Position numbers and translations under genes: made by a program. The notes under the pieces are model-generated. The model made no database searches and was not told the DNA's origin. It saw only the letters and a list, made by a program, of their open reading frames with translations. A stretch of DNA of 64,000 nt from positions 1 to 64,000 of the forward strand of contig NZ_QQTY01000005.1 in assembly GCF_003670115.1 (NCBI RefSeq). Reading direction: 5' to 3'. Source of the stretch: Natronorubrum halophilum (GTDB taxonomy: Archaea; Halobacteriota; Halobacteria; Halobacteriales; Natrialbaceae). Below are positions 9,814-18,507 of this stretch, in pieces; the first letter of the stretch is position 1; every line of letters starts with the position of its first letter.

Positions 9814-9819
9814 GAAGTG

Positions 9820-10107
9820 TTATTCGGCGGATTGCGGTGACGATTCCGGACGCGGTTCGACCTCGAGCTCTTCGAGTTCTTCGAGGTCGCCCTCGGCCGT
9901 CGCTTGCTCAATTTTTGCGATCTCCTCCGCGTAGTGGAGGAAGGTGTCGACCGAGGCGACGACGACGCGGGCCTCGATCGTCAGCAGTTCGATTCCGACG
10001 ACCGAAACCCGGGCCCAGACGTCGATGACGACGCCTTTGTCGAGGATACGATCCAGTACCTCTGCGAGACTCGAGGAATCGGGTCTTCGTCCTGATGGTG
10101 CTGCCAT
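9820..10107 (-). CDS. gvpA: Gas vesicle major structural protein GvpA
   Basis: The 95-residue protein forms the ribbed gas vesicle wall. The core ([20 protein letters not shown], then [19 protein letters not shown] and [12 protein letters not shown]) is almost identical to canonical GvpA. The N-terminus carries a short extra stretch (MAAPSGRRP) and the C-terminus a Glu-rich tail. It is first in the minus-strand gvpA-N-O unit and divergent from gvpF across 376 bp. Confidence 0.97.
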   Translation of the reverse strand: MAAPSGRRPDSSSLAEVLDRILDKGVVIDVWARVSVVGIELLTIEARVVVASVDTFLHYAEEIAKIEQATAEGDLEELEELEVEPRPESSPQSAE

Positions 10108-10483
10108 GATACACTGGTGGATTTATTCCCACTTCGTAACACGGCTTGCGCTGCGATTGCAAGCCGCTCCCGTAACCCGGTGGGACGTCGCGGACTGCGC
10201 CTGCAAGCATCATCATAACCCGTCGCGCTGTGAAATCTTCAGTGACGAGTTCCTCGAGTATCCGCGGACGGTCCTCCGGGTCGGAAATCGGCTCGGATAC
10301 CGCCGACGGTAATCGACAGTCAGTTCCAATGATATCCGTTCGATCGATACGTCTCGTGGCCAGTGACGAATCGCGCCCGCGTTCGCGGGCACAAACAGCG
10401 CCATCGCCGACTGAAGCCGTCGCCGTACTACGGGAGTCGAACGTCCCGCCGACGCGGGATGCCGGACTCGAGGTGGTCGGACG
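10108..10483. promoter_or_regulatory. Divergent gvpA / gvpF promoter region
   Basis: These 376 bp separate the two gas vesicle transcription units and hold no convincing gene. A 7-bp inverted repeat, GGCTTGC at 10143-10149 and GCAAGCC at 10159-10165, lies 36-58 bp upstream of the gvpA start. It is a plausible regulator site for the gvpA promoter. I do not see gvpD or gvpE here or elsewhere in the window. Confidence 0.5.
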
Positions 10484-11107
10484 ATGACGAACCGGTACGT
10501 CTACGGCGTCATGACCGACGAGCCGATCGAGTTCGAAACCGACGCCGTCGGCGGAGAAACGCAGGTCTACACGATCTCGCACCGTCGTCTCAGCGCCGTC
10601 GTCTCTGACATCGATACCACCGATCCCGAGGAAACCGACGAGGACGCTCAGCGCCACGACGACGTCCTTCGGGAGATCATGGACCGCGACGGCGGTCGCA
10701 CCATCGTGCCGATGCAGTTCGGAATGGCCTTCGAGAGCGATCGAGCCCTGAAGAACGTCCTCCGCGGCGCCAGACCGGCGTTCCGGCGCGCGATAAACGA
10801 TATCGAGGGCCGGATCGAGCTCGGTCTCAAGGTCGTTCGCGAGGAGGACGCCGACGTCGACGCGGACGCGATCGAAGAGGCCGTCGCGGACACGCTCGAG
10901 CCGATCGCCGCCCAGTCGGTGCCCAACGACCTGTTCAGCGATCGACTCGTGCTCAATCGTTCGTACCTCGTCGAACGCGACGAACGCGAGGCGTTCGACG
11001 ACGCGGTCGCCGAACTCGAGGAAACGCACGACGACCTCATCTTCCGGTACACGGGACCGTTCGCCCCGTACAGCTTCGTCGACGTCAAAATCGGAGCCCA
11101 ACGCTAA
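10484..11107 (+). CDS. gvpF: Gas vesicle protein GvpF
   Basis: This 207-residue GvpL/GvpF family protein is an accessory factor that binds GvpA during early assembly. The N-terminal strand NRYVYGVMTDEPI, the segment RTIVPMQFGMAFES and the C-terminal RYTGPFAPYSFVDVKIG are family hallmarks. It opens the plus-strand operon; its stop is 2 bp before the gvpG start, indicating translational coupling. Confidence 0.95.
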   Translation: MTNRYVYGVMTDEPIEFETDAVGGETQVYTISHRRLSAVVSDIDTTDPEETDEDAQRHDDVLREIMDRDGGRTIVPMQFGMAFESDRALKNVLRGARPAFRRAINDIEGRIELGLKVVREEDADVDADAIEEAVADTLEPIAAQSVPNDLFSDRLVLNRSYLVERDEREAFDDAVAELEETHDDLIFRYTGPFAPYSFVDVKIGAQR

Positions 11108-11109
11108 CC

Positions 11110-11364
11110 ATGTTCATCCTCGACGACCTCCTGATCCGGCCGTTCGTCGGCATCGTAGACACGCTGCACACGATGGCGATCAGTGAGATGTACGATATCG
11201 AGGCGCTCGAGGACGAACTCAAGGAGAACCAGTTGCTGTACGAACTCGGCGAACGCTCCGACGAGGAGTACCGGCGACGCAAGGACGAACTCGAGGCCGA
11301 GCTCGAGATCGCCCGCGACGTTCACGAACGACTCGCGAGCGGCCGCGTGGAGGTGAAAAGCTAA
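11110..11364 (+). CDS. gvpG: Gas vesicle protein GvpG
   Basis: The 84-residue GvpG family protein has an N-terminal hydrophobic stretch (MFILDDLLIRPFVGIVDTL) followed by a charged, probably coiled-coil segment (YDIEALEDELKENQLLYEL and EEYRRRKDELEAELEIA). It is an accessory protein essential for vesicle formation in haloarchaea. Its stop overlaps the gvpH start by one base. Confidence 0.94.
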   Translation: MFILDDLLIRPFVGIVDTLHTMAISEMYDIEALEDELKENQLLYELGERSDEEYRRRKDELEAELEIARDVHERLASGRVEVKS

Positions 11365-11939
11365 TGATACCAGACGATTCCGAACCGAACGACCGACGGG
11401 ACGAACCGGCCGACGAGAACCACTGGCTCTCGAGCCTCTTATCGGCCCTGCAGTGGCTCGAAGACGACTCGGTGTCGGGACGAAAGCGAACCGATCGGAC
11501 GGTTCTCGATTACGATATCTCGGTTCGAACGGGGGAGTCCCTGGACGACCAGACGCAGTTCGACCGACGGTCGGATACCGGCGACGACCGCGACCGCATC
11601 GATCACGATCGCCCCCGAACGCGACGGTACCGGCCCTCGTCGACCGCGCCGTCGGATGATCATCACCTGACGACGCGAGAAGCCGACGACGAGATGCTCG
11701 TCACTGCCGACGTCACCGGCACCGATCCGGACGACGTCACCGTCGGGTTCGACGAGACGATGCTCGTCATCGCCGTCTCCGGTCGCGAAATCGATCGAGT
11801 CGACGTTCCGTGGCGCGATCGAACGGCCGAAGCGACGATCAAGAACGGGATACTCTCCGTCCGGGTCACTCCGAACGAAGACGACCCTGAAGGTGACGAA
11901 GCGGCGAACGCGGACCCCGACGCGGAGGACGACCGATGA
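11364..11939 (+). CDS. gvpH: Gas vesicle protein GvpH, Hsp20-like
   Basis: The product has 191 residues. The N-terminal half is hydrophilic and poorly conserved. The C-terminal part (DDEMLVTADVTGTDPDDVTV, MLVIAVSGREIDRVDVPW and AEATIKNGILSVRV) is an alpha-crystallin/Hsp20-like beta-sandwich, in agreement with the chaperone-like role of GvpH in stabilising vesicles. It overlaps gvpI by four bases. Confidence 0.93.
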   Translation: MIPDDSEPNDRRDEPADENHWLSSLLSALQWLEDDSVSGRKRTDRTVLDYDISVRTGESLDDQTQFDRRSDTGDDRDRIDHDRPRTRRYRPSSTAPSDDHHLTTREADDEMLVTADVTGTDPDDVTVGFDETMLVIAVSGREIDRVDVPWRDRTAEATIKNGILSVRVTPNEDDPEGDEAANADPDAEDDR

Positions 11940-12841
11940 GCGACGACAGCGCCGATTCCTTCGAAACGCTGCTCGAGGACGCGACGGAGAGTCTCGATCG
12001 ACTCGAGGACTCCCTCGGCGGCGTCGAGCAACTCGACGACCTCGACGACAGTATCGTCGAGTCGGTGCTCGGTGACGTCGAGACGCTCGCGAACGTCCTC
12101 ACGGAGACCGACGAGTTGCTCGAGGAGATCGATTTTAGCGATCTTCCCGACGCCGTCGACGGCGACGAACTCCTCGAGGCGATCGAAACCGGCGAGATTC
12201 CGGACGTACTCGCGGACGAAGACGCGGGTGCGACGGATCTCGTCGACTTCACGCAACTCTTTCGGGCGATCGATCTGCTCTCCGCCTGGGACGCGACGGA
12301 TCTCACCGATCTGTGGCAGGAAACGCGCGAACTCGAGGACGCGGTCGACGACCTCGACGATGGGGAGGACGCGGGGATGGTCGAAGATGCGATCTCGGAT
12401 GTCGCGGACGACGACGGCGACGGCGACTTGATCGGCGACGACGACGATGACCTGATCGAGATGGATGCGGCCGACGCGAAGGAGGCGCTCGGCGATATCG
12501 ACGTCGCGGAGGATCCAGAGGCGTATCAGGTTGCCATCCAGCAGCAGGCGATGGAAGGAATCGACGCCTTCCGGGAGGCGCTGCTCGAGACCCACGAGAA
12601 GTTCGAACGGCTCTACGAGTTCAACCGCGAGAAGATGCGCCGGCAGGATACCAGCACGAGCTCGCGGAACCCGACCGCGGCGTCGACGATCCAGACCGAT
12701 CGCCGCGACCTCGGTGGGGGGGGCCGTCACTCAACGGTGCCCCAGGAAGTCAAACTCTCGACGGCGCCCAGCCGAAAGCGCATCTACGGGCGTCGATTCG
12801 AGATCGAACGGGAGAAAAAACGGAGGTCCAACAATGAGTGA
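11936..12841 (+). CDS. gvpI: GvpI-position protein with large acidic N-terminal region
   Basis: The 301-residue protein occupies the gvpI slot between gvpH and gvpJ. Residues 1-190 are extremely acidic and probably helical (repeated LEDATESLDRLEDSL-type heptads and a DDDGDGDLIGDDDDD run). The last 50 residues are basic, with the stretch HSTVPQEVKLSTAPSRKRIY and then GRRFEIEREKKRR, resembling the basic tail expected of GvpI. It is about twice the size of Halobacterium GvpI, so it may be a GvpI fused to an acidic coiled domain. The gene name rests mainly on position and tail. Confidence 0.65.
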   Translation: MSDDSADSFETLLEDATESLDRLEDSLGGVEQLDDLDDSIVESVLGDVETLANVLTETDELLEEIDFSDLPDAVDGDELLEAIETGEIPDVLADEDAGATDLVDFTQLFRAIDLLSAWDATDLTDLWQETRELEDAVDDLDDGEDAGMVEDAISDVADDDGDGDLIGDDDDDLIEMDAADAKEALGDIDVAEDPEAYQVAIQQQAMEGIDAFREALLETHEKFERLYEFNREKMRRQDTSTSSRNPTAASTIQTDRRDLGGGGRHSTVPQEVKLSTAPSRKRIYGRRFEIEREKKRRSNNE

Positions 12842-12944
12842 TCCACTACAGCACACGGCCGAGCGACGCCGAGTGAGCCAGACGACCGATTCGATCGCGG
12901 AGCCGGGACGGGCCGGCAAGGGAGGTGATCGCCGTGGTCGATGA
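12834..12944 (+). CDS. Small ORF of 36 codons bridging gvpI and gvpJ
   Basis: ATG 12834 lies inside the end of gvpI and is preceded by GGAGGT at 12822-12827, a good ribosome binding site. The peptide begins MSDPLQHTAERRR, ends at TGA 12944 and overlaps the gvpJ start by 11 bases. The MSDP start resembles the N-terminus of Halobacterium GvpJ. It may be a coupled leader ORF, or the original gvpJ N-terminus separated from the rest by a reading-frame change. It was found by reading the junction; function unknown. Confidence 0.45.
   Translation: MSDPLQHTAERRRVSQTTDSIAEPGRAGKGGDRRGR
12921..12930 (+). promoter_or_regulatory. gvpJ: Perfect Shine-Dalgarno sequence deciding the gvpJ start
   Basis: GGAGGTGATC is a full complement of the archaeal 16S rRNA 3' end. 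It is placed 3 bases before GTG 12934 and overlaps the alternative GTG at 12925. It therefore argues that translation of gvpJ begins at 12934. Confidence 0.75.
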
Positions 12945-13509
12945 CTTCCAGCCGAGCCGGCAGAAGGCCGACCTCGCGGAGGTCGTCGAGATGCTGCTCG
13001 ACAAGGGTATCGTCATCAACGCCGACATCGCCGTCTCGATCGGCGACACGCAACTGCTCGGCGTCCAGGTCCGGGCTGCGATCGCCTCCTTCGAAACCGC
13101 GGCGAAGTACGGCCTCGAGTTCCCCGAGGGGACCGACATGCGACGCGTCGCCGCGGCGGTCGACGAGCCAGAACTCGCGGAGATAGACCGGCCGAAGCCG
13201 CCGATCGATCCGACGCGGGGCGTCAACGTCACGCCCGACGAACGGTACGCGGACGAGACGCGCGAGGAGTTTTCGGACGAGGACGGCGAGAGCGGTGACT
13301 CGAGCGAGAACGACGACCAGTCCGAGCGAGGAACCGAACACATCGGCGCACGGCCGAATCCGGATCGACCGACGAGCGGCGGATTCGACCTGCTCAGCGA
13401 CGAGACGGAGTCCGCGGACGACAGTGCGGACGCGGGCGACGGGACCGACGCCGAGGACGACGAAAACAACGCCGGTGAAACCACGGACGCGGAGGTCGAG
13501 GACGAATGA
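12934..13509 (+). CDS. gvpJ: Gas vesicle protein GvpJ with long acidic tail
   Basis: This 191-residue member of the GvpA/J/M family is a minor accessory or structural protein thought to act in nucleating vesicles. The conserved core is at residues 10-75: [40 protein letters not shown] and [11 protein letters not shown]. Beyond it is a roughly 110-residue highly acidic, Ser/Asp/Glu-rich tail, making it much longer than the roughly 115 residues of the Halobacterium protein. The start at GTG 12934 is chosen from the exact ribosome binding site at 12921-12930. It overlaps gvpK by four bases. Confidence 0.93.
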   Translation: MVDDFQPSRQKADLAEVVEMLLDKGIVINADIAVSIGDTQLLGVQVRAAIASFETAAKYGLEFPEGTDMRRVAAAVDEPELAEIDRPKPPIDPTRGVNVTPDERYADETREEFSDEDGESGDSSENDDQSERGTEHIGARPNPDRPTSGGFDLLSDETESADDSADAGDGTDAEDDENNAGETTDAEVEDE

Positions 13510-13850
13510 GCCAGATCGACGTCGGCGACGGTGAGGACGCGCGACAGGGGCTGATCACCCTCGTCATCACCGTCGTCGAGATCCTGATCGACGCCCTCGA
13601 GCGCGAGGCGGTTCGGCGCATGGAGTCGGGGAACCTGGCCGACGAGGAGATCGAACGGCTCGGCCAGCAACTCGCGACGATCGAGGACGAGATCGAACAG
13701 CTCAAAGACGACGAGGGGATCGAGGACGGCGTCGACGACCTTCGCGGCGACCTGGACGGACTGGTCAACGACGCGATCGAACAACTCCACGGCGACCCGA
13801 ACGTCACCCACGCGCCCGGGTACTCCGTCTTCGGAGGTGACGAGGAATGA
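13506..13850 (+). CDS. gvpK: Gas vesicle protein GvpK
   Basis: The 114-residue GvpK family protein is recognised from [20 protein letters not shown] and [13 protein letters not shown], followed by a predicted coiled coil ([20 protein letters not shown]). It is an accessory gas vesicle assembly factor. It overlaps its neighbours gvpJ and gvpL by four bases each. Confidence 0.94.
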   Translation: MSQIDVGDGEDARQGLITLVITVVEILIDALEREAVRRMESGNLADEEIERLGQQLATIEDEIEQLKDDEGIEDGVDDLRGDLDGLVNDAIEQLHGDPNVTHAPGYSVFGGDEE

Positions 13851-14758
13851 GTTCCGATCAACTCGACGATATCGAGGACCTCGACGACATCGAAGACGCC
13901 GTCGATCAGGCGGACGTCCCCGAAATCGACGAGGGGCGATACCTCTACTGTATCGTTCGGGCCGACGCCGGCGACACGCTCGAGACGACCGGGGTCGACG
14001 GCGAACCCGTCTCGGTCGTCGTCGAGGACGGCATCGGCGCGGTCGTCCACGAATGCGACGGGATCTACGACTCGGCGGATCTCACGGAGATCAGACGCTG
14101 GCTCGTCCGCCACCAGGTGGTCGTCGACGAGGCCGGCGAGGCCTTCGGCACGCCGATCCCGTTCCAGTTCGATACGATCCTCCAGAGCGACGACGACGGC
14201 GTTCGCGAGTGGCTTCGATCGGAGTCCGGCATGCTCGAGCGAGCGCTATCGGGGCTCGCGGACCACTGGGAGTACCGCGTCGAGGTCGTCGAAACCGACC
14301 CGATCAGCGACGACGCGCTGATCGAACGCGACGAGCGACTGAGCGAACTCGACGATCGGATCGGCGACTCCGAGGAGGGGACGGCCTTCCTGCTCGAGAA
14401 GAAATTCGAGCAACGGCTCACGGAACTGCGGGCGGCGCGTCGCGAGTCAATCACGGCCGACCTTCAGGACCGTCTCGACGAGCACGCACGGGAGGTTCAC
14501 TCCCTCGAGCGCTCACCCAGTGCGTCGCTCTCGGACGAGATGGCCAACGAGGCGGACGCGGCGAGCGACGGCGAAACGCTCTCCCGACTCACGCTGCTCG
14601 CTCACGAGGACGACGAAGGGGCGATCGGATCCGTGCTCGACGACGTGGCGGCACACGACGGACTGGAGGTCAGATTCACGGGCCCCTGGCCGCCGTACAC
14701 GTTCGCACCGGAACTGGGCGGTGACGAGGAGTCAGCGGGCGCACAGACACAGTCATGA
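13847..14758 (+). CDS. gvpL: Gas vesicle protein GvpL
   Basis: This 303-residue GvpL/GvpF family protein is larger than the GvpF encoded at 10484. An acidic lead of about 25 residues precedes [13 protein letters not shown]. Middle segments include [12 protein letters not shown] and a coiled region, and the C-terminus has [16 protein letters not shown], matching the family signature. GvpL is reported to contact several other accessory Gvp proteins and may act as an assembly scaffold. Four-base overlaps tie it to gvpK and gvpM. Confidence 0.94.
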   Translation: MSSDQLDDIEDLDDIEDAVDQADVPEIDEGRYLYCIVRADAGDTLETTGVDGEPVSVVVEDGIGAVVHECDGIYDSADLTEIRRWLVRHQVVVDEAGEAFGTPIPFQFDTILQSDDDGVREWLRSESGMLERALSGLADHWEYRVEVVETDPISDDALIERDERLSELDDRIGDSEEGTAFLLEKKFEQRLTELRAARRESITADLQDRLDEHAREVHSLERSPSASLSDEMANEADAASDGETLSRLTLLAHEDDEGAIGSVLDDVAAHDGLEVRFTGPWPPYTFAPELGGDEESAGAQTQS

Positions 14759-15114
14759 GACCACAAAAAAACGAAGAGACGTTCGTCGACGTACTCGACG
14801 TACTGCTCCGGGATGGGGCGATCTTGCGCGCGGACGTCATCGTCTCGGTCGCGGAGATACCGCTCGTGGGGGTCAAACTCACGGCGGCCATCGCCGGCAT
14901 GGAGACGATGAACGAGTACGGCCTCTTCGAGGAGTGGGATATCGAACGCCGGCGGACGGCGATCACCCGTCGCCAGCACAACCAACCCGGTCAACGGGAG
15001 AAACGTCTCCGTCGGCAGCGAGAACGCGACCGGAATCGCGAGTTCGACGGTCTCGACGAGATCACGGTCGACCCCGATCGGGATCGAGACCAGGGCGACG
15101 AGAAGTCGGCGTGA
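14755..15114 (+). CDS. gvpM: Gas vesicle protein GvpM
   Basis: The 119-residue product is the third GvpA/J/M-family member of the locus. The core spans FVDVLDVLLRDGAILRADVI and the VSVAEIPLVGVKLTAAIAGM region. The C-terminal 45 residues are basic and Arg-rich, unlike the acidic tail of GvpJ. It is the last gene of the plus-strand gas vesicle operon. Confidence 0.94.
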   Translation: MRPQKNEETFVDVLDVLLRDGAILRADVIVSVAEIPLVGVKLTAAIAGMETMNEYGLFEEWDIERRRTAITRRQHNQPGQREKRLRRQRERDRNREFDGLDEITVDPDRDRDQGDEKSA

Positions 15115-15202
15115 ACGGGCGGTTGAGAAACCAGCACACGGAACGAGGCGCTCGAGCGGGCGAATCGGCCTTTTCCTCAACTCTGTCGATACCGGCGTGC
15201 TG

Positions 15203-15418
15203 TCAAGCGAACTTCGGTCGTTCCGTCGTGAGTTCGACGTCGCCGGTGACGGTCTCCTTGTCCCGATCCTCGTCGTAGATGTACTGGCCGTCTCCTCCGC
15301 AGAGCGTACACTCGTAGGTCTCGGAGATCTCGTTGATCATCTCTCCATCCTCGAAGTAGACGCGGCTCTGGGTGATCTGCAAGAATTGGGCAGTCTCGCA
15401 GTTACAGCAGGTGATCAT
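15203..15418 (-). CDS. Small haloarchaeal zinc-ribbon protein
   Basis: The 71-residue protein has two CxxC pairs, one near the N-terminus (CCNCETAQF) and one in the middle (YECTLCGGDG), typical of a zinc ribbon. No membrane segment is present. It is convergent with gvpM, which ends 88 bp away. Small ribbons of this type are common in haloarchaea; no function can be assigned. Confidence 0.75.
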   Translation of the reverse strand: MITCCNCETAQFLQITQSRVYFEDGEMINEISETYECTLCGGDGQYIYDEDRDKETVTGDVELTTERPKFA

Positions 15419-15791
15419 ACTCGACCGGTGGCGACGATCGGTTGTAGTTATCCGGCTTGTAACCGAAAGCGCGAGTAGACTATGGATTTCTTACCGTTCA
15501 GCCGGTTCTCCGTGACGAATCGGGTTCTCGCGAGAGCGCGTTGTACCAGGGTACGGCAAAGACGGGCGGAGTAAACGGTACATAACCGCACGATAGCGTT
15601 CGAATGTTTCCGAGCCGTCAGTACCGGATTAGCCGCCGAAAAACGGCCGGCGGTTCGTCGGTTCGCCGCGTTATTCGCTCACTTCTCGCGGGGGAATCGC
15701 CCCGATTCGTCGTTCAAATCGAGCGCCGTTCGGGGTGGACGATCGATCACGTCTCGCGTCGAAACGTCCGCCTGCCAGCGCGATTGTACAG
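15419..15791. other. Intergenic region without recognisable gene
   Basis: This 373-bp stretch between the zinc-ribbon gene and the oxidoreductase gene contains the upstream region of the former and the downstream region of the latter. Short frames are present but look like composition artefacts, and I see no clear RNA gene or repeat. Confidence 0.4.
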
Positions 15792-16808
15792 TCAGCTTTC
15801 GGGCGCGACTCGAACCCGGTCCCCGGTTCGAGCGGACTCGTACGCTGCCGCCGTCAGCGCCGTCACCCGGAGGGCGTCTCGAGCGGTCGCCGGCGGTTCG
15901 GTCCCCGTTTGAACGCTTTCGAGGAAGGCCTCGGCCCGGGACTGTTCGACGCGAAAGTCGACGTACGGGCTGTACTCGCCGGCGTCGGAATCGATCTCGA
16001 AGACCTCCCGCGGTCCCCACTGTGTCCCCTCGAGGTAGACGGCTCCGTCGTCGTCCCAGCAGTGGATGTGTTCGCGGACCGCCGGGGCGTCGCCGTGAAA
16101 CGAGAACGTCCCGGTCGCCCCGTTCGTAAACCGGACGTCGAGGTGCGCTCGTCGGTCGACCCGCTCCTGGTCGTCGTGAAAGTCCATGCTGGCGGCGACG
16201 GACTCCGGCTCGAGCCCGGTCGTCCAGAGCACGCCGTCGAGGACGTGACTCCCGGTATCGAACAGAAATCCGCCCCCGGAGAGGTTGGGATCGAGTCGCC
16301 ACGTTCCCCTCGAGTCGTCGATCCAATCCTGCGTGATCGACGCGGTCAGCCAGTTCGGCGACCCGTCGGTAAAGCGCTTCCTAGCGGTTCGAAACGCCGT
16401 TTGCAGGTGGCGCTGATAGCCAACCATCAGCGTCTGTTGGCTCCGTTCCGCCCGGTCAGTCAGGTCTCGTGCGTGCTCGAGATCGGTCGCGAGCGGCTTA
16501 TCACAGTAGACGTGACAGTCGTGTTCGAGCGCGTCGACGACCTGCTCGTAGTGAAGCGTGTGGGGCGTTCCGACGAGGACGGCGTCGAGCGGTTCGTCCT
16601 CGAGCATCGCCGCGTAGTCGGTGTACTGGCGCTCACGCGTTACGCCGAACTCGGCACCCGCTTCCGCGAGTCGATCCGTCTCGAGATCACATATCGCCCG
16701 GACGGTCGCATCCGGATGCCGGTGAAACTGTCCGCCGACGGTCGTCCCGATGTATCCCAGTCCGACGATACCGATCTGTACTGACCGCTCGGAACTATCC
16801 TCGTGCAT
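15792..16808 (-). CDS. Gfo/Idh/MocA family oxidoreductase
   Basis: The 338-residue NAD(P)-dependent dehydrogenase has a Rossmann fold starting at residue 11 (IGIVGLGYIGTTVGGQF). The family active-site Lys lies in CDKPLATDLEHA, and a C-terminal alpha/beta domain carries GGGFLFDTGSHVLDGVLW. Substrates in this family are usually sugars, inositols or sugar phosphates; haloarchaeal xylose dehydrogenase is of this type, but no specific substrate can be read here. The start MHEDSSERS gives the normal length. Confidence 0.88.
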   Translation of the reverse strand: MHEDSSERSVQIGIVGLGYIGTTVGGQFHRHPDATVRAICDLETDRLAEAGAEFGVTRERQYTDYAAMLEDEPLDAVLVGTPHTLHYEQVVDALEHDCHVYCDKPLATDLEHARDLTDRAERSQQTLMVGYQRHLQTAFRTARKRFTDGSPNWLTASITQDWIDDSRGTWRLDPNLSGGGFLFDTGSHVLDGVLWTTGLEPESVAASMDFHDDQERVDRRAHLDVRFTNGATGTFSFHGDAPAVREHIHCWDDDGAVYLEGTQWGPREVFEIDSDAGEYSPYVDFRVEQSRAEAFLESVQTGTEPPATARDALRVTALTAAAYESARTGDRVRVAPES

Positions 16809-17445
16809 GAACTACTAGAGGAGAGACACGCCCATCACTGTGGGGGTGTCACAGGCAAGGCCTCGACCTGACACTTTCCGTGAACGACGATATCGAGTTC
16901 GGGCGGCCGCTGTCGATCGGATACTGTCAGTATCCGTCGTTGTGTGATTCGTCGCGAACGGTCCGACGAAGTACGTCACAGGCTACCACCCGACAGCTAG
17001 CGGTTCGAAGGGGGAACCAACCGGTCCTCAGCCACGCCCTGTCGTCGGGTTAGCGGCTGCCTGTCAGCGGTGGGCCGACGCTATCGCCGCCCAAACGGCT
17101 GCATAACAATGGGTGGGACGTGCATCGTTGCAGGTGCGGGGATCAAACGCCCCGTCGGGTACACGCTCCAATAGACCACGACGCGCTGATTGCGTGCGTT
17201 CGTGCCCGGATCGCTCGCAAGTGGACTCGCCCCCGCTTCGAGTTAGCTCATGTCTCTCACGCCAGGGCGGGCTCCCGCCCCCGCCCAGGTTATCAACCCT
17301 GACTCGTCCCCACATCGTGGCTGCAGTCCCTGTCAGGACGGGACGAGTCAGGTATCCTGTCACCGAATCGTCCGTCGCGAGCCCCGAGAGAGGGAAACAC
17401 GCGTTCTACGGGTCGAATCGATCGAGCGCTGAGAGAGAGTGCCGA
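16809..17445. other. Gene-free region with several palindromes, possible insertion-element remnant
   Basis: I find no convincing gene in these 637 bp. It contains a perfect palindrome at 16919-16935 (GGATACTG-T-CAGTATCC), a GC-rich hairpin around 17266-17287 (GGGCGGG/CCCGCCC), and a 13-bp perfect inverted repeat CCTGACTCGTCCC (17298-17310) with GGGACGAGTCAGG (17340-17352). The density of structure resembles the end of a decayed IS200/IS605-type element, but no transposase sequence is recognisable. Confidence 0.4.
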
Positions 17446-18507
17446 TCAGAACTCGGTGATGACGGGAATGCCGACCGTCTCGTACTCGTCCATCGATCCC
17501 AGCGTCTCCGGCAGTTCGTCGAGCGAGAGCGTCTCGCCGATGATCTTGCCCGGCTCGAGCGTTCCCTGTGCGATCAGGTTGAACAGTTCCTCGTACCGGA
17601 CGAGCGGCATGCCGAAGGAGCCGTGGAAGTCGATCTCCTGCATCGTCATGATATCGACGGGCAGGTCGACCTGCCCCCGTTCCTCGCCGGTCGTCAGGCC
17701 GACCTGAACGTGACTACCCCGTGTTCCGAGACTGTTGACCGAGTTCCGGCAGGTCTCGGCGATACCCAGCGCGTCGATCGAGACGTCAGCGCCGCCGCCG
17801 GTGATCGTTTTGACTTCCCGCGGGGCGCTGTCGACGTCGGCTCCGTTGATCGTCTCGACGGCACCGAGTTCCGCCGCTCGCTCGAGTTTGGCGTCGAGGA
17901 CGTCGATCGCGATCGGGTGTGCGCCGAGCGCCTGCGCGATGTGGATCGCCGAGAGGCCGACGCCGCCACAGCCGTGGACAGCCACCCAGTCGCCGGGTCG
18001 GAGGTCGGCCCGGTCGGCCAGCGCGTGGTAGGCGGTCATGAACCGACAGCCGAGACCGGCCATCTCGGAAAAATCGACGTTTTCGGGCAGTTTGACGCAG
18101 TTGAAGTCGGCTTCGCGGACCGGGAACGCTTCCGCGAACGCGCCCTGGGAGTACTCCGAGAGGCCGAGCGGAAGAACCGACTCGCAGTTGTTCGCACGCC
18201 CCTCGCGACAGTGCGGACAGGTGCCGTCGCCGAGGTGGAACGGAACGGCGACCCGGTCGCCCTCCTCGAGCGTCTCGACGTCGTCACCGACTTCGGAGAC
18301 GATTCCGGCGGGCTCGTGCCCGAGAATCTGTCCCTCCGGGACGCCCGCTCCGATCCAGCTCCAGTCACCCTGCCAGGCGTGCCAGTCGCTGCGACAGACC
18401 CCACACGCTTCGGTCTCCACGACGACCTGATCCGGCCCCGGCTCCGGATACGCCACGTCCTCGATCTCGAGCGGTTCTCCGTGTTCGTCGATGACGGCTG
18501 CTCGCAT
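17446..18507 (-). CDS. Zinc-dependent alcohol dehydrogenase (MDR family)
   Basis: The 353-residue medium-chain dehydrogenase shows CGVCRSDWH (catalytic zinc Cys), GHEPAGIV, the structural zinc motif CPHCREGRANNC and the Rossmann segment VHGCGGVGLSAIHIA. The start MRAAVIDEHGEPL at 18507 is chosen over the frame start 12 codons upstream because it matches the family N-terminus. It should oxidise an alcohol or reduce an aldehyde with NAD(P). It is divergent from the aldehyde oxidoreductase homologue at 18744. Confidence 0.9.
   Translation of the reverse strand: MRAAVIDEHGEPLEIEDVAYPEPGPDQVVVETEACGVCRSDWHAWQGDWSWIGAGVPEGQILGHEPAGIVSEVGDDVETLEEGDRVAVPFHLGDGTCPHCREGRANNCESVLPLGLSEYSQGAFAEAFPVREADFNCVKLPENVDFSEMAGLGCRFMTAYHALADRADLRPGDWVAVHGCGGVGLSAIHIAQALGAHPIAIDVLDAKLERAAELGAVETINGADVDSAPREVKTITGGGADVSIDALGIAETCRNSVNSLGTRGSHVQVGLTTGEERGQVDLPVDIMTMQEIDFHGSFGMPLVRYEELFNLIAQGTLEPGKIIGETLSLDELPETLGSMDEYETVGIPVITEF

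Noticed and set aside
10230-10487. 85-codon plus-strand frame as a possible missing gvpC, gvpD or gvpE
   Set aside because: Ser/Arg-rich composition with no resemblance to these proteins; the region is better explained as divergent promoter DNA.
9908-11101. Long minus-strand open frame of 397 codons across gvpA and gvpF
   Set aside because: It overlaps two secure gas vesicle genes (gvpA in a different minus frame, gvpF antisense); long shadow frames are expected in GC-rich DNA with strong third-position bias.
11663-12730. Minus-strand open frame of 355 codons opposite gvpH/gvpI
   Set aside because: Antisense shadow of the acidic gvp genes; no homology or promoter, and the plus-strand genes are tightly overlapping and well supported.
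15805-15835. GACTCGAACCCGG followed by CCGGTTCGAG, looking like a tRNA T arm
   Set aside because: It lies inside the 3' coding end of the Gfo/Idh gene, and no acceptor, D or anticodon arm can be folded around it.
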